Shown in pieces: positions 17,171 through 24,266 of a DNA stretch of 38,856 nt; within the stretch, counting starts at the first letter, position 1; the number at the start of each line of letters is the position of its first letter. Made by a program: the position numbers and the translations under genes. The stretch covers positions 1 to 38,856 of the forward strand of contig SFEP01000015.1 of the NCBI GenBank assembly GCA_004557185.1. The letters run 5' to 3'. Below the pieces are notes generated by a model. The model was not told the DNA's origin. It ran no database searches and saw nothing but the letters and a program-made list of their open reading frames with translations. This stretch comes from Bacteroidales bacterium. GTDB taxonomy: Bacteria > Bacteroidota > Bacteroidia > Bacteroidales > Bacteroidaceae.

Positions 17171-17202
17171 AACCAACACAATTGATATAGATAAGTTAGG
17201 AT

Positions 17203-17327
17203 AGCAAGCCGAAGCCTGCCAGTCGTGGCCACTTGACGCATACGCACAGACAGGTGAAACATTAAGGTAAAAAGTTTTGTGATTAGGATTAACACACCTG
17301 TGTCACGGTCCGGCAGCTTCGCTTGCT
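17203..17327 (+). promoter_or_regulatory. 125-nt stem-loop between the GH32 and permease genes
   Basis: AGCAAGC-GAAGC-TGCC (17203-17220, two single-base bulges) pairs with GGCA-GCTTC-GCTTGCT (17312-17327), a 16-bp stem followed by TTTTAAGTTTT. An inner stem pairs GACAGGTG (17249-17256) with CACCTGTGTC (17295-17304). The apical loop holds TAAGGTAAAAAG and ATTAGG, also found in the same order and close spacing in the RNA at 33806-33974. It could be a terminator or attenuator, or a structured RNA inside the operon. Confidence 0.5.
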
Positions 17328-17389
17328 TTTAAGTTTTCCCTGACTCATCTTTCCACCCGCTTTTCATTTCTTGAACAATATAACGCTTT

Positions 17390-18550
17390 ATGGCTACACA
17401 AAATAAAATGCGCCTGCTGCCCGTCATGCTCTGCTTCTTTGCCATGGGTTTTGTCGACCTCGTGGGCATAGCCGCCAACTACGTGCAACGCGACCTCAGC
17501 CTTTCCGATGCGCAGGCCAATCTCTTCCCCTCGCTCGTCTTCTTCTGGTTCCTGCTCTTCTCCGTGCCCACAGGCATCCTCATGAGCCGCATTGGGCGCA
17601 AACGCACCGTGCTGCTCTCGCTCGTGGTGACGCTCGCAGCCCTCGTGCTGCCCCTCACCGGCAGTAGCTATGCCCTCATGCTCGTGGCCTTCTCGCTGCT
17701 GGGCATCGGCAACACGCTCATGCAAACATCGCTCAATCCCCTCGTGTCCGACATCGTGACGGGCCGCCAACTCACCCCCACGCTCACCTTCGGCCAGTTT
17801 GTCAAAGCCATTGCCTCGTTCGTAGCTCCGCTCCTCGCAGCCTGGGGTGCCACGGGCGGTCTGCCCATGCTGGGCCTCGACTGGCGCATCCTCTTCCTCG
17901 TGTATGGCTTTGTGGCCGTGCTGGCTGTGCTGGTGCTCTCGGCCACACCCATCGATGAGCGTCCGTCGGCCACAAGCGTCGGCGTGGGTTCCACCCTGGC
18001 TCTGCTGCGCAACCCCTTCATTCTGCTGGCCTTCTGCGGCATCATGTGCCACGTGGGCATCGATGTGGGCACCAACACCACCGCTCCGCGTCTGCTCATG
18101 CACTATGCCGGTTTGAGCCTCGCCGCCGCGAGCTTCGCCACCAGCGTCTACTTTGTGTGCCGCACGGCCGGCTGCCTGCTGGGCAGCGTGGTGATGCAGC
18201 GCTTCGCACCCCGCCGTGTGCTGGTGGTGAGCAGCGTGCTCATGCTGGCCGCATTGGGCTGCATGATGGTGGTGCGCAACGAAATGGCGCTCTACGTTTG
18301 CATCGGCCTCATCGGACTGGGCAACAGCAACGTGTTTCCCATTATCTTTGCAGCCGCCTTGCAGCATGAGGAGCGGCAGGCCAACGCTGTGAGTGCCCTC
18401 ATGATTATGGGCCTCTTTGGCGGCACCGTATTCCCCCTCATCATGGGGCTCGCCTCCGATGCCATCGGGCAGCAGGGAGCCGTGATTGTGATGGCCGTGG
18501 CAGCATGTTACCTTGTGCTGCTCGCTGTCAAGTTGAAGTCAAATCGTTAA
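17390..18550 (+). CDS. MFS sugar permease (fructose/hexose transporter type)
   Basis: A 386-residue inner-membrane protein with about twelve hydrophobic spans, typical of the FHS-like branch of the major facilitator superfamily. The first span reads LLPVMLCFFAMGFVDLVGIA. The cytoplasmic loop between spans 2 and 3 has SRIGRKRT, the MFS signature. Later spans include LLGIGNTLMQTSLNPLVSD and IGLIGLGNSNVFPIIFAAAL, close to the glucose/galactose-permease pattern. In B. thetaiotaomicron the fructan locus has a fructose MFS permease (BT1758) in the same context. Here it lies between GH32 and fructokinase, so it should carry fructose into the cytoplasm. A 219-bp gap with a large stem-loop separates it from GH32; only 34 bp separate it from the kinase start. 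Confidence 0.9.
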   Translation: MATQNKMRLLPVMLCFFAMGFVDLVGIAANYVQRDLSLSDAQANLFPSLVFFWFLLFSVPTGILMSRIGRKRTVLLSLVVTLAALVLPLTGSSYALMLVAFSLLGIGNTLMQTSLNPLVSDIVTGRQLTPTLTFGQFVKAIASFVAPLLAAWGATGGLPMLGLDWRILFLVYGFVAVLAVLVLSATPIDERPSATSVGVGSTLALLRNPFILLAFCGIMCHVGIDVGTNTTAPRLLMHYAGLSLAAASFATSVYFVCRTAGCLLGSVVMQRFAPRRVLVVSSVLMLAALGCMMVVRNEMALYVCIGLIGLGNSNVFPIIFAAALQHEERQANAVSALMIMGLFGGTVFPLIMGLASDAIGQQGAVIVMAVAACYLVLLAVKLKSNR

Positions 18551-18584
18551 ACCTTATATGTGCACACTGAAAAATACATCTGCC

Positions 18585-19469
18585 ATGAACAAACCTCTTG
18601 TAATAGGTATGGGCGAAGCACTCTGGGACGTGCTGCCCGAAGGCCGTAAAATAGGCGGCGCACCCGCCAACTTTGCTTTTCACGCTGGCCAAGCCGGCAT
18701 GGATGCCCGCGTAGTGAGCGCCGTGGGGCGCGATGCCCTGGGCGACGAAACCCTGCTGACCCTGCAGCAAAAGGGCCTCAATACCGACGCCGTGGCCCGC
18801 GTCGACTTCCCCACGGGCGTGGTGCAGGTCACCCTGAGCGAGGGGGGCATTCCGCAGTACGACATTTGCGAAGGCGTGGCTTGGGACAACATTCCCTTTA
18901 CGCCCGCTCTCGACGAACTGGCCCGCAACGCGCAGGCCGTGTGCTGGGGTTCGCTGGCCCAGCGCAGCGAGGTGTCGCGCAACTGCATCTACCGCTTTCT
19001 CGACGCCATGCCCTCAGAACAGGGTCGCCTCAAAGTGTTCGACATCAACCTGCGCCAGCACTTCTACTCAATCGACGTGATTGAAGCCTCGTGCCAGCGT
19101 GCCAACGTGCTCAAGATTAACGAAGAGGAACTGGTCATTGTGAGCGAACTGCTGCGTCTCGGCACGCCGCTGGTGGAGCAGCAGTGCCGCCTCCTCATGG
19201 AGCGCTTCAGCCTCGACATGCTGGTGCTCACCTGCGGCAGCAACGGCAGCTACATCTTCACGCCCGTCGAAACGTCGTTCCGCGTCACGCCGCTGGTGCA
19301 GGTGGCCGACACCGTGGGCGCGGGCGACAGCTTCACCGCCACCTTAGTGGCCGACTTGCTGAAAGGCGCACCCGTTGGCGTGGCACACGAACATGCCGTG
19401 CAGTTGGCGGCCTACGTGTGCACGCAGCAAGGAGCCATGGCCGAGTGGCCCGAGGCGTTGCGCCTGTAA
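18585..19469 (+). CDS. Fructokinase (PfkB/ribokinase family)
   Basis: This 294-residue cytoplasmic sugar kinase should phosphorylate fructose with ATP to fructose 6-phosphate. The start MNKPLVIGMGEALWDVLPEG at 18585 fits the family; an in-frame ATG at 18558 would add nine residues. The PfkB signature 1 is KIGGAPANFAFHAGQAG near residues 25-41. Signature 2 with the catalytic Asp is DTVGAGDSFTA near residue 245. Middle motifs KVFDINLRQHFY and NVLKINEEEL are typical of bacterial fructokinases. It is the last gene of the fructan operon, followed 29 bp later by a terminator. Specificity for fructose rests on both the sequence pattern and context. Confidence 0.92.
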   Translation: MNKPLVIGMGEALWDVLPEGRKIGGAPANFAFHAGQAGMDARVVSAVGRDALGDETLLTLQQKGLNTDAVARVDFPTGVVQVTLSEGGIPQYDICEGVAWDNIPFTPALDELARNAQAVCWGSLAQRSEVSRNCIYRFLDAMPSEQGRLKVFDINLRQHFYSIDVIEASCQRANVLKINEEELVIVSELLRLGTPLVEQQCRLLMERFSLDMLVLTCGSNGSYIFTPVETSFRVTPLVQVADTVGAGDSFTATLVADLLKGAPVGVAHEHAVQLAAYVCTQQGAMAEWPEALRL

Positions 19470-19498
19470 CACGGAAACACGTGTTGAGAATAAATACT

Positions 19499-19541
19499 GA
19501 AAACAGGAGGTGCCCCCATCGCAGGGTCGCCTCCTGTTTTC
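19499..19541 (+). terminator. Rho-independent terminator of the fructan operon
   Basis: GAAAACAGGAGG (19499-19510) pairs perfectly with CCTCCTGTTTTC (19530-19541); the right arm supplies the TTTT. It is 29 bp after the fructokinase stop. Confidence 0.9.
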
Positions 19542-19743
19542 GTTGGTCGAGGCACGTACGCGGCTCATGCGTGTCAAGGTGATGCGGCACGTGCACCCAA
19601 AATCTGGGGCGTAATGAGTTCGCCCAAAGCCGGAAGGCCTTGATCGATGCCATGGCGAAAAAAGGTCGAATGAATTTCAGCCTTGCCATTCCGCCTCTAT
19701 GGCGCCTTGTTTGCCCTACATTTTTTCAAAATAAATGGGCAAT

Positions 19744-19850
19744 GCTGGAAAAATTTTTTCCAACGCTTGAAAAAGTTTTTTCAACGCTTGAAAAAATTTT
19801 TTCAAGGCATGGAAAAAAATTTTCAAGCGTTTCCGTTTTTCTTGAAAATA
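19744..19850. repeat. Tandem array of four 21-bp palindromic units plus a tail
   Basis: Units start at 19744, 19765, 19786 and 19807, each 21 bp, with core TTGAAAAAATTTTTTCAA or a close variant, which is a palindrome. The tail at 19828-19850 (CGTTTCCGTTTTTCTTG then AAAATA) together with the last unit recurs at 34134-34179. The array is in the gap between the convergent fructokinase and C11 peptidase genes. An open frame across it (19640-19927) translates to a Phe/Lys/Glu repeat and is not called as a gene. Confidence 0.88.
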
Positions 19851-19964
19851 TTCCCGCCTCCGCAGCACGGTATTCCGTTACAACAATGCGTGATGAAAGA
19901 CGTGGAAAAAAGGCGGTTGACGGATGATTACGCCTTGTTGGGCCGCGCGCAGTCCGATACAGCA
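19851..19964. other. Non-coding gap
   Basis: I see no gene or recognised site between the 21-bp array and the next hairpin. The stretch 19542-19743 before the array is likewise without a supported feature. Confidence 0.4.
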
Positions 19965-19999
19965 CAGGAGGCAGCCCGTGGGAATGGGACTGCCTCCTG
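19965..19999 (-). terminator. Hairpin downstream of the C11 peptidase gene
   Basis: CAGGAGGCAG (19965-19974) pairs perfectly with CTGCCTCCTG (19990-19999). It is about 55 bp past the minus-strand stop at 20053. No U-tract follows on the minus strand, so it may be a 3' stabiliser rather than an efficient intrinsic terminator. Confidence 0.45.
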
Positions 20000-20052
20000 A
20001 GACAGGATGCCGGAGATGCGGCGGGGATGGGGTGTGTGCGGGGCACGGCGCC

Positions 20053-21366
20053 TCACCAGCCGGTGGACGAGAAGCCGCAGGCGGCGTACCATGCGGTGGA
20101 CTGGAAAGCCTGGTTGAGGTCGCCATACCCACACCGGGCGGCCTGGGTGGTGTAGATGCTTTGCGGCACAAACATGCTCACGGCGGCATAGTGGCCGGCG
20201 GCGGTGTCGATGTGTGCAAATTGCCAGTCGTGCGGCCCTATCCAGCATGCCTCTGTGGCTCCGCGCCACACCATGGCGTCGTCGAGGCAGGCCAGCACGG
20301 CCGTTTGCTGCGCTGCCGGCAGCAGGGTGCTGAGGGCCTGGCGGGCGTCGTAGCTGTGCGGGCGGTAGCCGTAGCTCGGGCTGTAGGTCAGGTAGTGCAG
20401 CACGTTAGTCATGTCGGCCTCGGTGTGCCCCGCCAGGGTGGCGTGGGGCAGGGCGGCATGCAGGGCGGCGGCCAAGGCGTCGAGGCGGTCGGTGCGCAGA
20501 CACGAAATGACCAGGCCGAAGTCGCCGTAGTTGGTCTGCTGCGCCTCGTCCTGCACGTCGGCCAGGTAGGTGCGCGCCATGGCGGTGGGGTCGTCGGCCA
20601 GCAGCCCGTTGCGCAACTGGTGCTCGTAGTTGGCGCCGCTGCCGGGTATGGGGGCGGGCGAGGCCGTGATGTAGTCGCACACCTGGCGCAGGGCGTAGGC
20701 CGTTTCGAGCGTCTGCATCAGGCAGCAGTCCATGAAGATGTAGCGCAGGTGCAGCCCCGCCCCGTGCACGGCGCGGGCTATGTCGTCCACCGCCATTTCA
20801 GCCCCGGTGTTACTCATATTGCCGTCGGGGCCGCTGTCAATGCCAAAGCTCTGCGGGCGGTGTGTGGTGGCCAAAGGCGAGCCGTAGCCGCCGTAGTCGG
20901 TGCTGGTGGGCGGCAGCCAGCCGTCGGCGTGCGACCACAGCACGAGGCCGTATTGCTGGGCGGGAAATGCCTGCCCCGCCAGCGTCAGCACCTCGCGCAG
21001 CGTGGCGGGGTCGGTGCTGCAGGCATCGTGCGTCCAGTGGCGCAGCAGTTGCGGCTTGTCGTGCTCGCGGTCGATGCTGTAGAGCCGCGGCGCTGCCTCA
21101 TCGTCAATGAAGAGGAGCACGCGGTCGTGCGGGTGCAGGTAGCGGCGGCCGGCCATGATTTCGGTAGAGTCCTCCACGTGCTGACGCAGTGCGCCGAGCG
21201 AATTTTGCGCAGCCATGTAGACCACCACCACGCGGCGCAACGAGCCGGTGGCGGGCGCGTCGGCGTCGTGGTGGCAGGCGGCGAGCACCGCAGCACCGCA
21301 GGCCACGGCCAGCAGGCGCAGCACACCATTATATATAGAGGAGGCAATAAGGAGACGGCGTGTCAT
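20053..21366 (-). CDS. Clostripain-like (C11 family) cysteine peptidase, lipoprotein
   Basis: A 437-residue predicted lipoprotein of the C11 family, which cuts after basic residues in characterised members. The N-terminus has a hydrophobic stretch ending VLAAC (lipobox). Family motifs are RRVVVVYMAAQNSL, LVLWSHADGWLP with catalytic His146, and IFMDCCLMQTLETAY with catalytic Cys215 (the second of two adjacent Cys). Its start codon overlaps the stop of the DUF4230 gene as ATGA. An in-frame GTG at 21324, directly after a CTCCTCTATATATAA stretch, would give a shorter signal peptide (MLRLLAVACGAAVLAAC) and is a real alternative. Third gene of a minus-strand operon with two DUF4230 genes. The substrate is unknown; no propeptide cleavage site was identified. 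Confidence 0.85.
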   Translation of the reverse strand: MTRRLLIASSIYNGVLRLLAVACGAAVLAACHHDADAPATGSLRRVVVVYMAAQNSLGALRQHVEDSTEIMAGRRYLHPHDRVLLFIDDEAAPRLYSIDREHDKPQLLRHWTHDACSTDPATLREVLTLAGQAFPAQQYGLVLWSHADGWLPPTSTDYGGYGSPLATTHRPQSFGIDSGPDGNMSNTGAEMAVDDIARAVHGAGLHLRYIFMDCCLMQTLETAYALRQVCDYITASPAPIPGSGANYEHQLRNGLLADDPTAMARTYLADVQDEAQQTNYGDFGLVISCLRTDRLDALAAALHAALPHATLAGHTEADMTNVLHYLTYSPSYGYRPHSYDARQALSTLLPAAQQTAVLACLDDAMVWRGATEACWIGPHDWQFAHIDTAAGHYAAVSMFVPQSIYTTQAARCGYGDLNQAFQSTAWYAACGFSSTGW

Positions 21367-21980
21367 TTCTTAAACGTGATGTGGCATTGGCTGTAGCCCA
21401 AGGCCTGGAAAATTTGCGTGAACTGCCTGCGGGCGTTCTCCTCGGCGTCGTGCAGGTGGCGGGCACTGAGGCCGCGCTGCCGCATGCGCTGCTGGGCCGT
21501 GTGGTAGAGGCGTTCGAGGGTGTCGGGCGGGCAAGTGCCCTTTTCGTAGAAGGTGCGTGTGCGAGCCTCGTCGATGAAGTTCTCGTCGAGCAGACCTACG
21601 GGCGGCAACGTGAGGTGGGCTATGCTGTCGCCTTCGGCACGGAACCAGTCGGGGCGCAACTGGCGGGTGTCGAAGCCCAGCCGCAGCCGGCCTTGGTAGA
21701 TGCGCACCATGTGGTCGTTGCCGAAGGTGCGGCTGCGGTGCCACTCCACCATTTCCTCCGTGCTCACGGTGAGAAATTCCCATTGCCCTATTTCGCGCAG
21801 ACGGGTGATTTCCTCAGCCGTTACGTCGATGTGGGTGGTGCGCTGCACGCCGACGGCTACGGGCGGCGAGGTGCGCACTTCGCGCAGCAGCCAGGCCGTG
21901 CCCAGCAGGGCGATGAGGGCGGCCCACACCCACCAGTAGCGCACAAGGTGTTTGAAGAATGAAAGCATGCGTGGTGTCAT
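21363..21980 (-). CDS. DUF4230 family membrane-anchored protein
   Basis: A 205-residue protein beginning MTPRMLSFFKHLVRYWWVWA, with one membrane span near residues 15-32 and the rest presumably periplasmic. The body has the DUF4230 pattern: TAEEITRLREIGQWEFLTVS, RIYQGRLRLGFD, then LTLPPVGLLDENFIDEARTR and a C-terminal helical segment with QIFQALGYSQCHITF. The molecular function of the family is not known. The open frame continues upstream to 22334, but that part is a shadow of the preceding gene; the start at 21980 leaves 7 bp after its stop. The stop overlaps the C11 peptidase start (ATGA). This gene and the previous one are divergent copies of one family. Confidence 0.85.
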   Translation of the reverse strand: MTPRMLSFFKHLVRYWWVWAALIALLGTAWLLREVRTSPPVAVGVQRTTHIDVTAEEITRLREIGQWEFLTVSTEEMVEWHRSRTFGNDHMVRIYQGRLRLGFDTRQLRPDWFRAEGDSIAHLTLPPVGLLDENFIDEARTRTFYEKGTCPPDTLERLYHTAQQRMRQRGLSARHLHDAEENARRQFTQIFQALGYSQCHITFKK

Positions 21981-21987
21981 GGTCGTG

Positions 21988-22677
21988 TCAATGTCGGATG
22001 ATGAAGCTCCGCAGTTCGGCCTCACTGAAACGTTTGCGGAAGCGCACGGTGATTTGCTCCTCGCTGTAACCCATGCGGCGCAGCATGGGTACGAGGGTGG
22101 TGGTGGCACTGCGTTCGGCCAGCGGTTGCAGACCGAAGAGGGGCGTGTGCTGCACAATGGAGTCGACTCCCTGCCGGGCAAGCGCCGAGAGTTCGGCCTC
22201 GCTGAAGCGGTTGCGCAGGCCGTCGATGTACTGGCGCGTGCCGCGGTGGTCCACCTTGCTCGCCGTGGCCACGATGACGGGGTCGGGCAGCGTGATGACG
22301 ATGGACGAGTCGGTGCGCTCCACCTGTTCGGCACCGAAATGCGTGAAGTCGACGTAGGCTTGCAGTGTCACGTCGAGCGGAATGGCCACCTTGCGGTTGC
22401 CCAGGCGGGCCGGCACCTTGAAGGGCACATGCAGCACGTGGCCCTCAAGCGTGGGGTCGTCGGAGTAGGTCACGATTTTGTGCACGTGGGCCTCGTAGGT
22501 GTAGAGCCGGGCATGGCGTGCTACCTGGTTGACGAGCGGTTGCAGACCGGGCTGTGCCACATTGTCGGCGGGCGTGGCGACTGTTTCGGACTGCGCACTG
22601 CGGCGGCACGCAGTGGCCGCAAGCAGCAGCCACAGCAGCGTCAGCAGGAGGGTGAAAGGCATTTTCTGGAACATCAT
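21988..22677 (-). CDS. DUF4230 family lipoprotein
   Basis: A 229-residue predicted lipoprotein: MMFQKMPFTLLLTLLWLLLA followed by ATAC as lipobox. The body has LYTYEAHVHKIVTYSD, GNRKVAIPLDVTLQAYVDF, IVITLPDPVIVATASKVDH and a C-terminal MLRRMGYSEEQITVRF, matching the DUF4230 layout seen in the next gene, where ...QALGYSQCHITF occupies the same place. Function unknown. It is the first gene of the three-gene minus-strand operon, with a TACCTTTG promoter element about 20 bp upstream. A second start codon (22674) is equally possible. It diverges from a DUF4738 lipoprotein gene across a 171-bp gap. Confidence 0.85.
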   Translation of the reverse strand: MMFQKMPFTLLLTLLWLLLAATACRRSAQSETVATPADNVAQPGLQPLVNQVARHARLYTYEAHVHKIVTYSDDPTLEGHVLHVPFKVPARLGNRKVAIPLDVTLQAYVDFTHFGAEQVERTDSSIVITLPDPVIVATASKVDHRGTRQYIDGLRNRFSEAELSALARQGVDSIVQHTPLFGLQPLAERSATTTLVPMLRRMGYSEEQITVRFRKRFSEAELRSFIIRH

Positions 22678-22696
22678 CTAAGCAATTTCATGCGTG

Positions 22697-22704
22697 CAAA
22701 GGTA
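22697..22704 (-). promoter_or_regulatory. -7 promoter element for the DUF4230/C11 operon
   Basis: The minus strand reads TACCTTTG, an exact TAnnTTTG match, 20 bp before the start codon at 22677. No -33 TTTG is found at 19-21 bp. The mRNA leader would be very short, about 12-14 nt. Confidence 0.5.
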
Positions 22705-22848
22705 TTCAAAAAGGCATCGGCCTGCCACTCTTTGTATTCCTTTCTTGCCCACCTGCACAAGTTTTTGTTATTTTGCCGTCTCAAAAAAAATGCACGGCAA
22801 GGCATGCAGCACGTGCGGCATGCGGCCTGTGCTCCATTCTCAATGTTT

Positions 22849-23409
22849 ATGCGTAAAATAGCTTTCACAGCCACCATGACCCTGGCAGCACTTTCATTGT
22901 GCTGCTCCTGCGGCAGCAAAACCGACCACGCTGCGTCCGCCGCCGACACCACCGCCTCCAGCCAGAGCAACGCGCCCTATGCTGAGGCCGCGCTGACCAA
23001 CACTTACACCGCCACGCTGGCGGGCAAGCACTTCGAGATAACCGTGAAGCGTGAAGCCGACCAGCAACTGCCCGTGGTGACCGACGAGGTGGGCAAACAG
23101 TACTACGACAACCGTGTGCAGGTGGACATTACTGCCGACGGCAAACCTTTCTACTCCCATGCTTTCACCCGTGAGGCTTTCGCAGGTTTCGCCACCGAAC
23201 AGGAAACGGTGGGCTGCGTGCTACTGGGTATGGCCTTCGACAGCGAGCGCAGCGATGCCCACGCCCTGCGCCTCGGCGCCCAGATAGGGCAGGTGGGCAT
23301 TGAGGAAGGTCCGGCCTTCATTGTCGAAATCCCCCTCGACGGCGGTGCTGCCAGCATTGTGCGCGACAAGCAGCAGGACACCACGGGCGACGACGGCATG
23401 AGCGAGTAA
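22849..23409 (+). CDS. DUF4738 family lipoprotein
   Basis: A 186-residue predicted lipoprotein starting MRKIAFTATMTLAALSLCCS with lipobox Cys at the LCCSC segment (another ATG two codons upstream is possible). After a Ser/Ala-rich linker come TYTATLAGKHFEITVKREAD, RVQVDITADGKPFYSHAFT and AFAGFATE, then a C-terminal part with GPAFIVEIPLDGG. This is the pattern of Bacteroidales DUF4738 proteins, whose function is not known. The frame is open far upstream (to 21952) but only because it shadows the DUF4230 gene. It lies 20 bp before the comF-like gene and is probably co-transcribed; a near-consensus TATTTTG about 60-70 bp upstream could be its -7 element. Confidence 0.75.
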   Translation: MRKIAFTATMTLAALSLCCSCGSKTDHAASAADTTASSQSNAPYAEAALTNTYTATLAGKHFEITVKREADQQLPVVTDEVGKQYYDNRVQVDITADGKPFYSHAFTREAFAGFATEQETVGCVLLGMAFDSERSDAHALRLGAQIGQVGIEEGPAFIVEIPLDGGAASIVRDKQQDTTGDDGMSE

Positions 23410-23429
23410 CTCCCCTTAGCCCTTGGCCT

Positions 23430-24194
23430 ATGCGTTTGAAAACGTGGCTCGACAGTCTGCTGCAAGTGCTCGTGCCCCGCACCTGCACGGTGTGCGGTAC
23501 GGTGCTCTCACCCGGCGAGCAGTGGCTGTGTGGCGTGTGTCTCAGCCACCTGCCCCGCACGGGATGGAAGGGCGCAAGGAACAACGTGCTTGAGCGCCAC
23601 TTTGCCGAGGTGAAGCCGGGGGTGCACGAGGCGCCGGCCGTGTGCCGCGCCCATGCTCTGATGTACTATGAAGCCGCCTCGGCCTACAGTCGCATGCTGC
23701 TCGCCATCAAGTATTACGATAAGCCCAAGGTGGCCGTAGCCTGGGGACGCATGCTGGCCGCCGACCTGCAGGGCACCGACTTTTTCAGCGGCGCCGACAT
23801 GCTGCTGCCCGTCCCCCTTTCGCCGCAGCGACTCCACCAGCGTGGCTACAACCAGAGCGAACGCCTGGCGGAGGGCATCGCGCAACTGACGGGGCTGCCC
23901 GTCAACACCACGGCGGTGGTGCGTGTGCGCCACAACCCCTCGCAAACGCACCTCTCGCAGCAGGAGCGGCACGCGAACGTGCAGCAGCTGTTTGCTGTGC
24001 GCCATCCCGAGCAACTGCAGGGCCGCCACCTGGTGCTCGTCGACGACGTCATCACCTACGGCTACACCCTCAAGTCGTGCATGCAGGCCATCCTTGCCGT
24101 GTGCCCCGATGTGCGCTTCAGCGTGCTCTCACTCGCGGCGAGCAGCGCCTACCGCCTCAAGATGGCGCCCCGCCACGTGCATGCCTGGGACTGA
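23430..24194 (+). CDS. ComF-like phosphoribosyltransferase
   Basis: A 254-residue cytoplasmic protein of the ComF family, which in naturally transformable bacteria helps single-stranded DNA uptake but in most species has an undefined role. The N-terminus has a zinc-ribbon-like set of cysteines, C19-x2-C22 and C34-x2-C37 (CTVC, CGVC). The body has the ComF core AIKYYDKPKVAVAWGRMLA, LLPVPLSPQRLHQRGYNQSE, and the PRPP-binding loop LVLVDDVITYGYTL with the acidic pair Asp205-Asp206. Length is typical for Bacteroidota. It follows the DUF4738 gene by 20 bp and is followed by a decayed nuclease gene. Confidence 0.92.
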   Translation: MRLKTWLDSLLQVLVPRTCTVCGTVLSPGEQWLCGVCLSHLPRTGWKGARNNVLERHFAEVKPGVHEAPAVCRAHALMYYEAASAYSRMLLAIKYYDKPKVAVAWGRMLAADLQGTDFFSGADMLLPVPLSPQRLHQRGYNQSERLAEGIAQLTGLPVNTTAVVRVRHNPSQTHLSQQERHANVQQLFAVRHPEQLQGRHLVLVDDVITYGYTLKSCMQAILAVCPDVRFSVLSLAASSAYRLKMAPRHVHAWD

Positions 24195-24266
24195 CGGCAA
24201 GGTGGCCAGACGTTGTTTATACTTTCCTTCACCAAGTATTTCTACAAACCCGTGCAACTTCGCACG

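Noticed and set aside
17203..17327. Invertible promoter segment
   Set aside because: The arms carry bulges and no recombinase gene or clear promoter is in the loop; a folded RNA or terminator explains it better.
19640..19927. Small Phe/Lys/Glu-rich protein across the AT-rich repeat
   Set aside because: Its apparent repeat is just the 21-bp array in translation (21 is divisible by 3); no promoter or signal.
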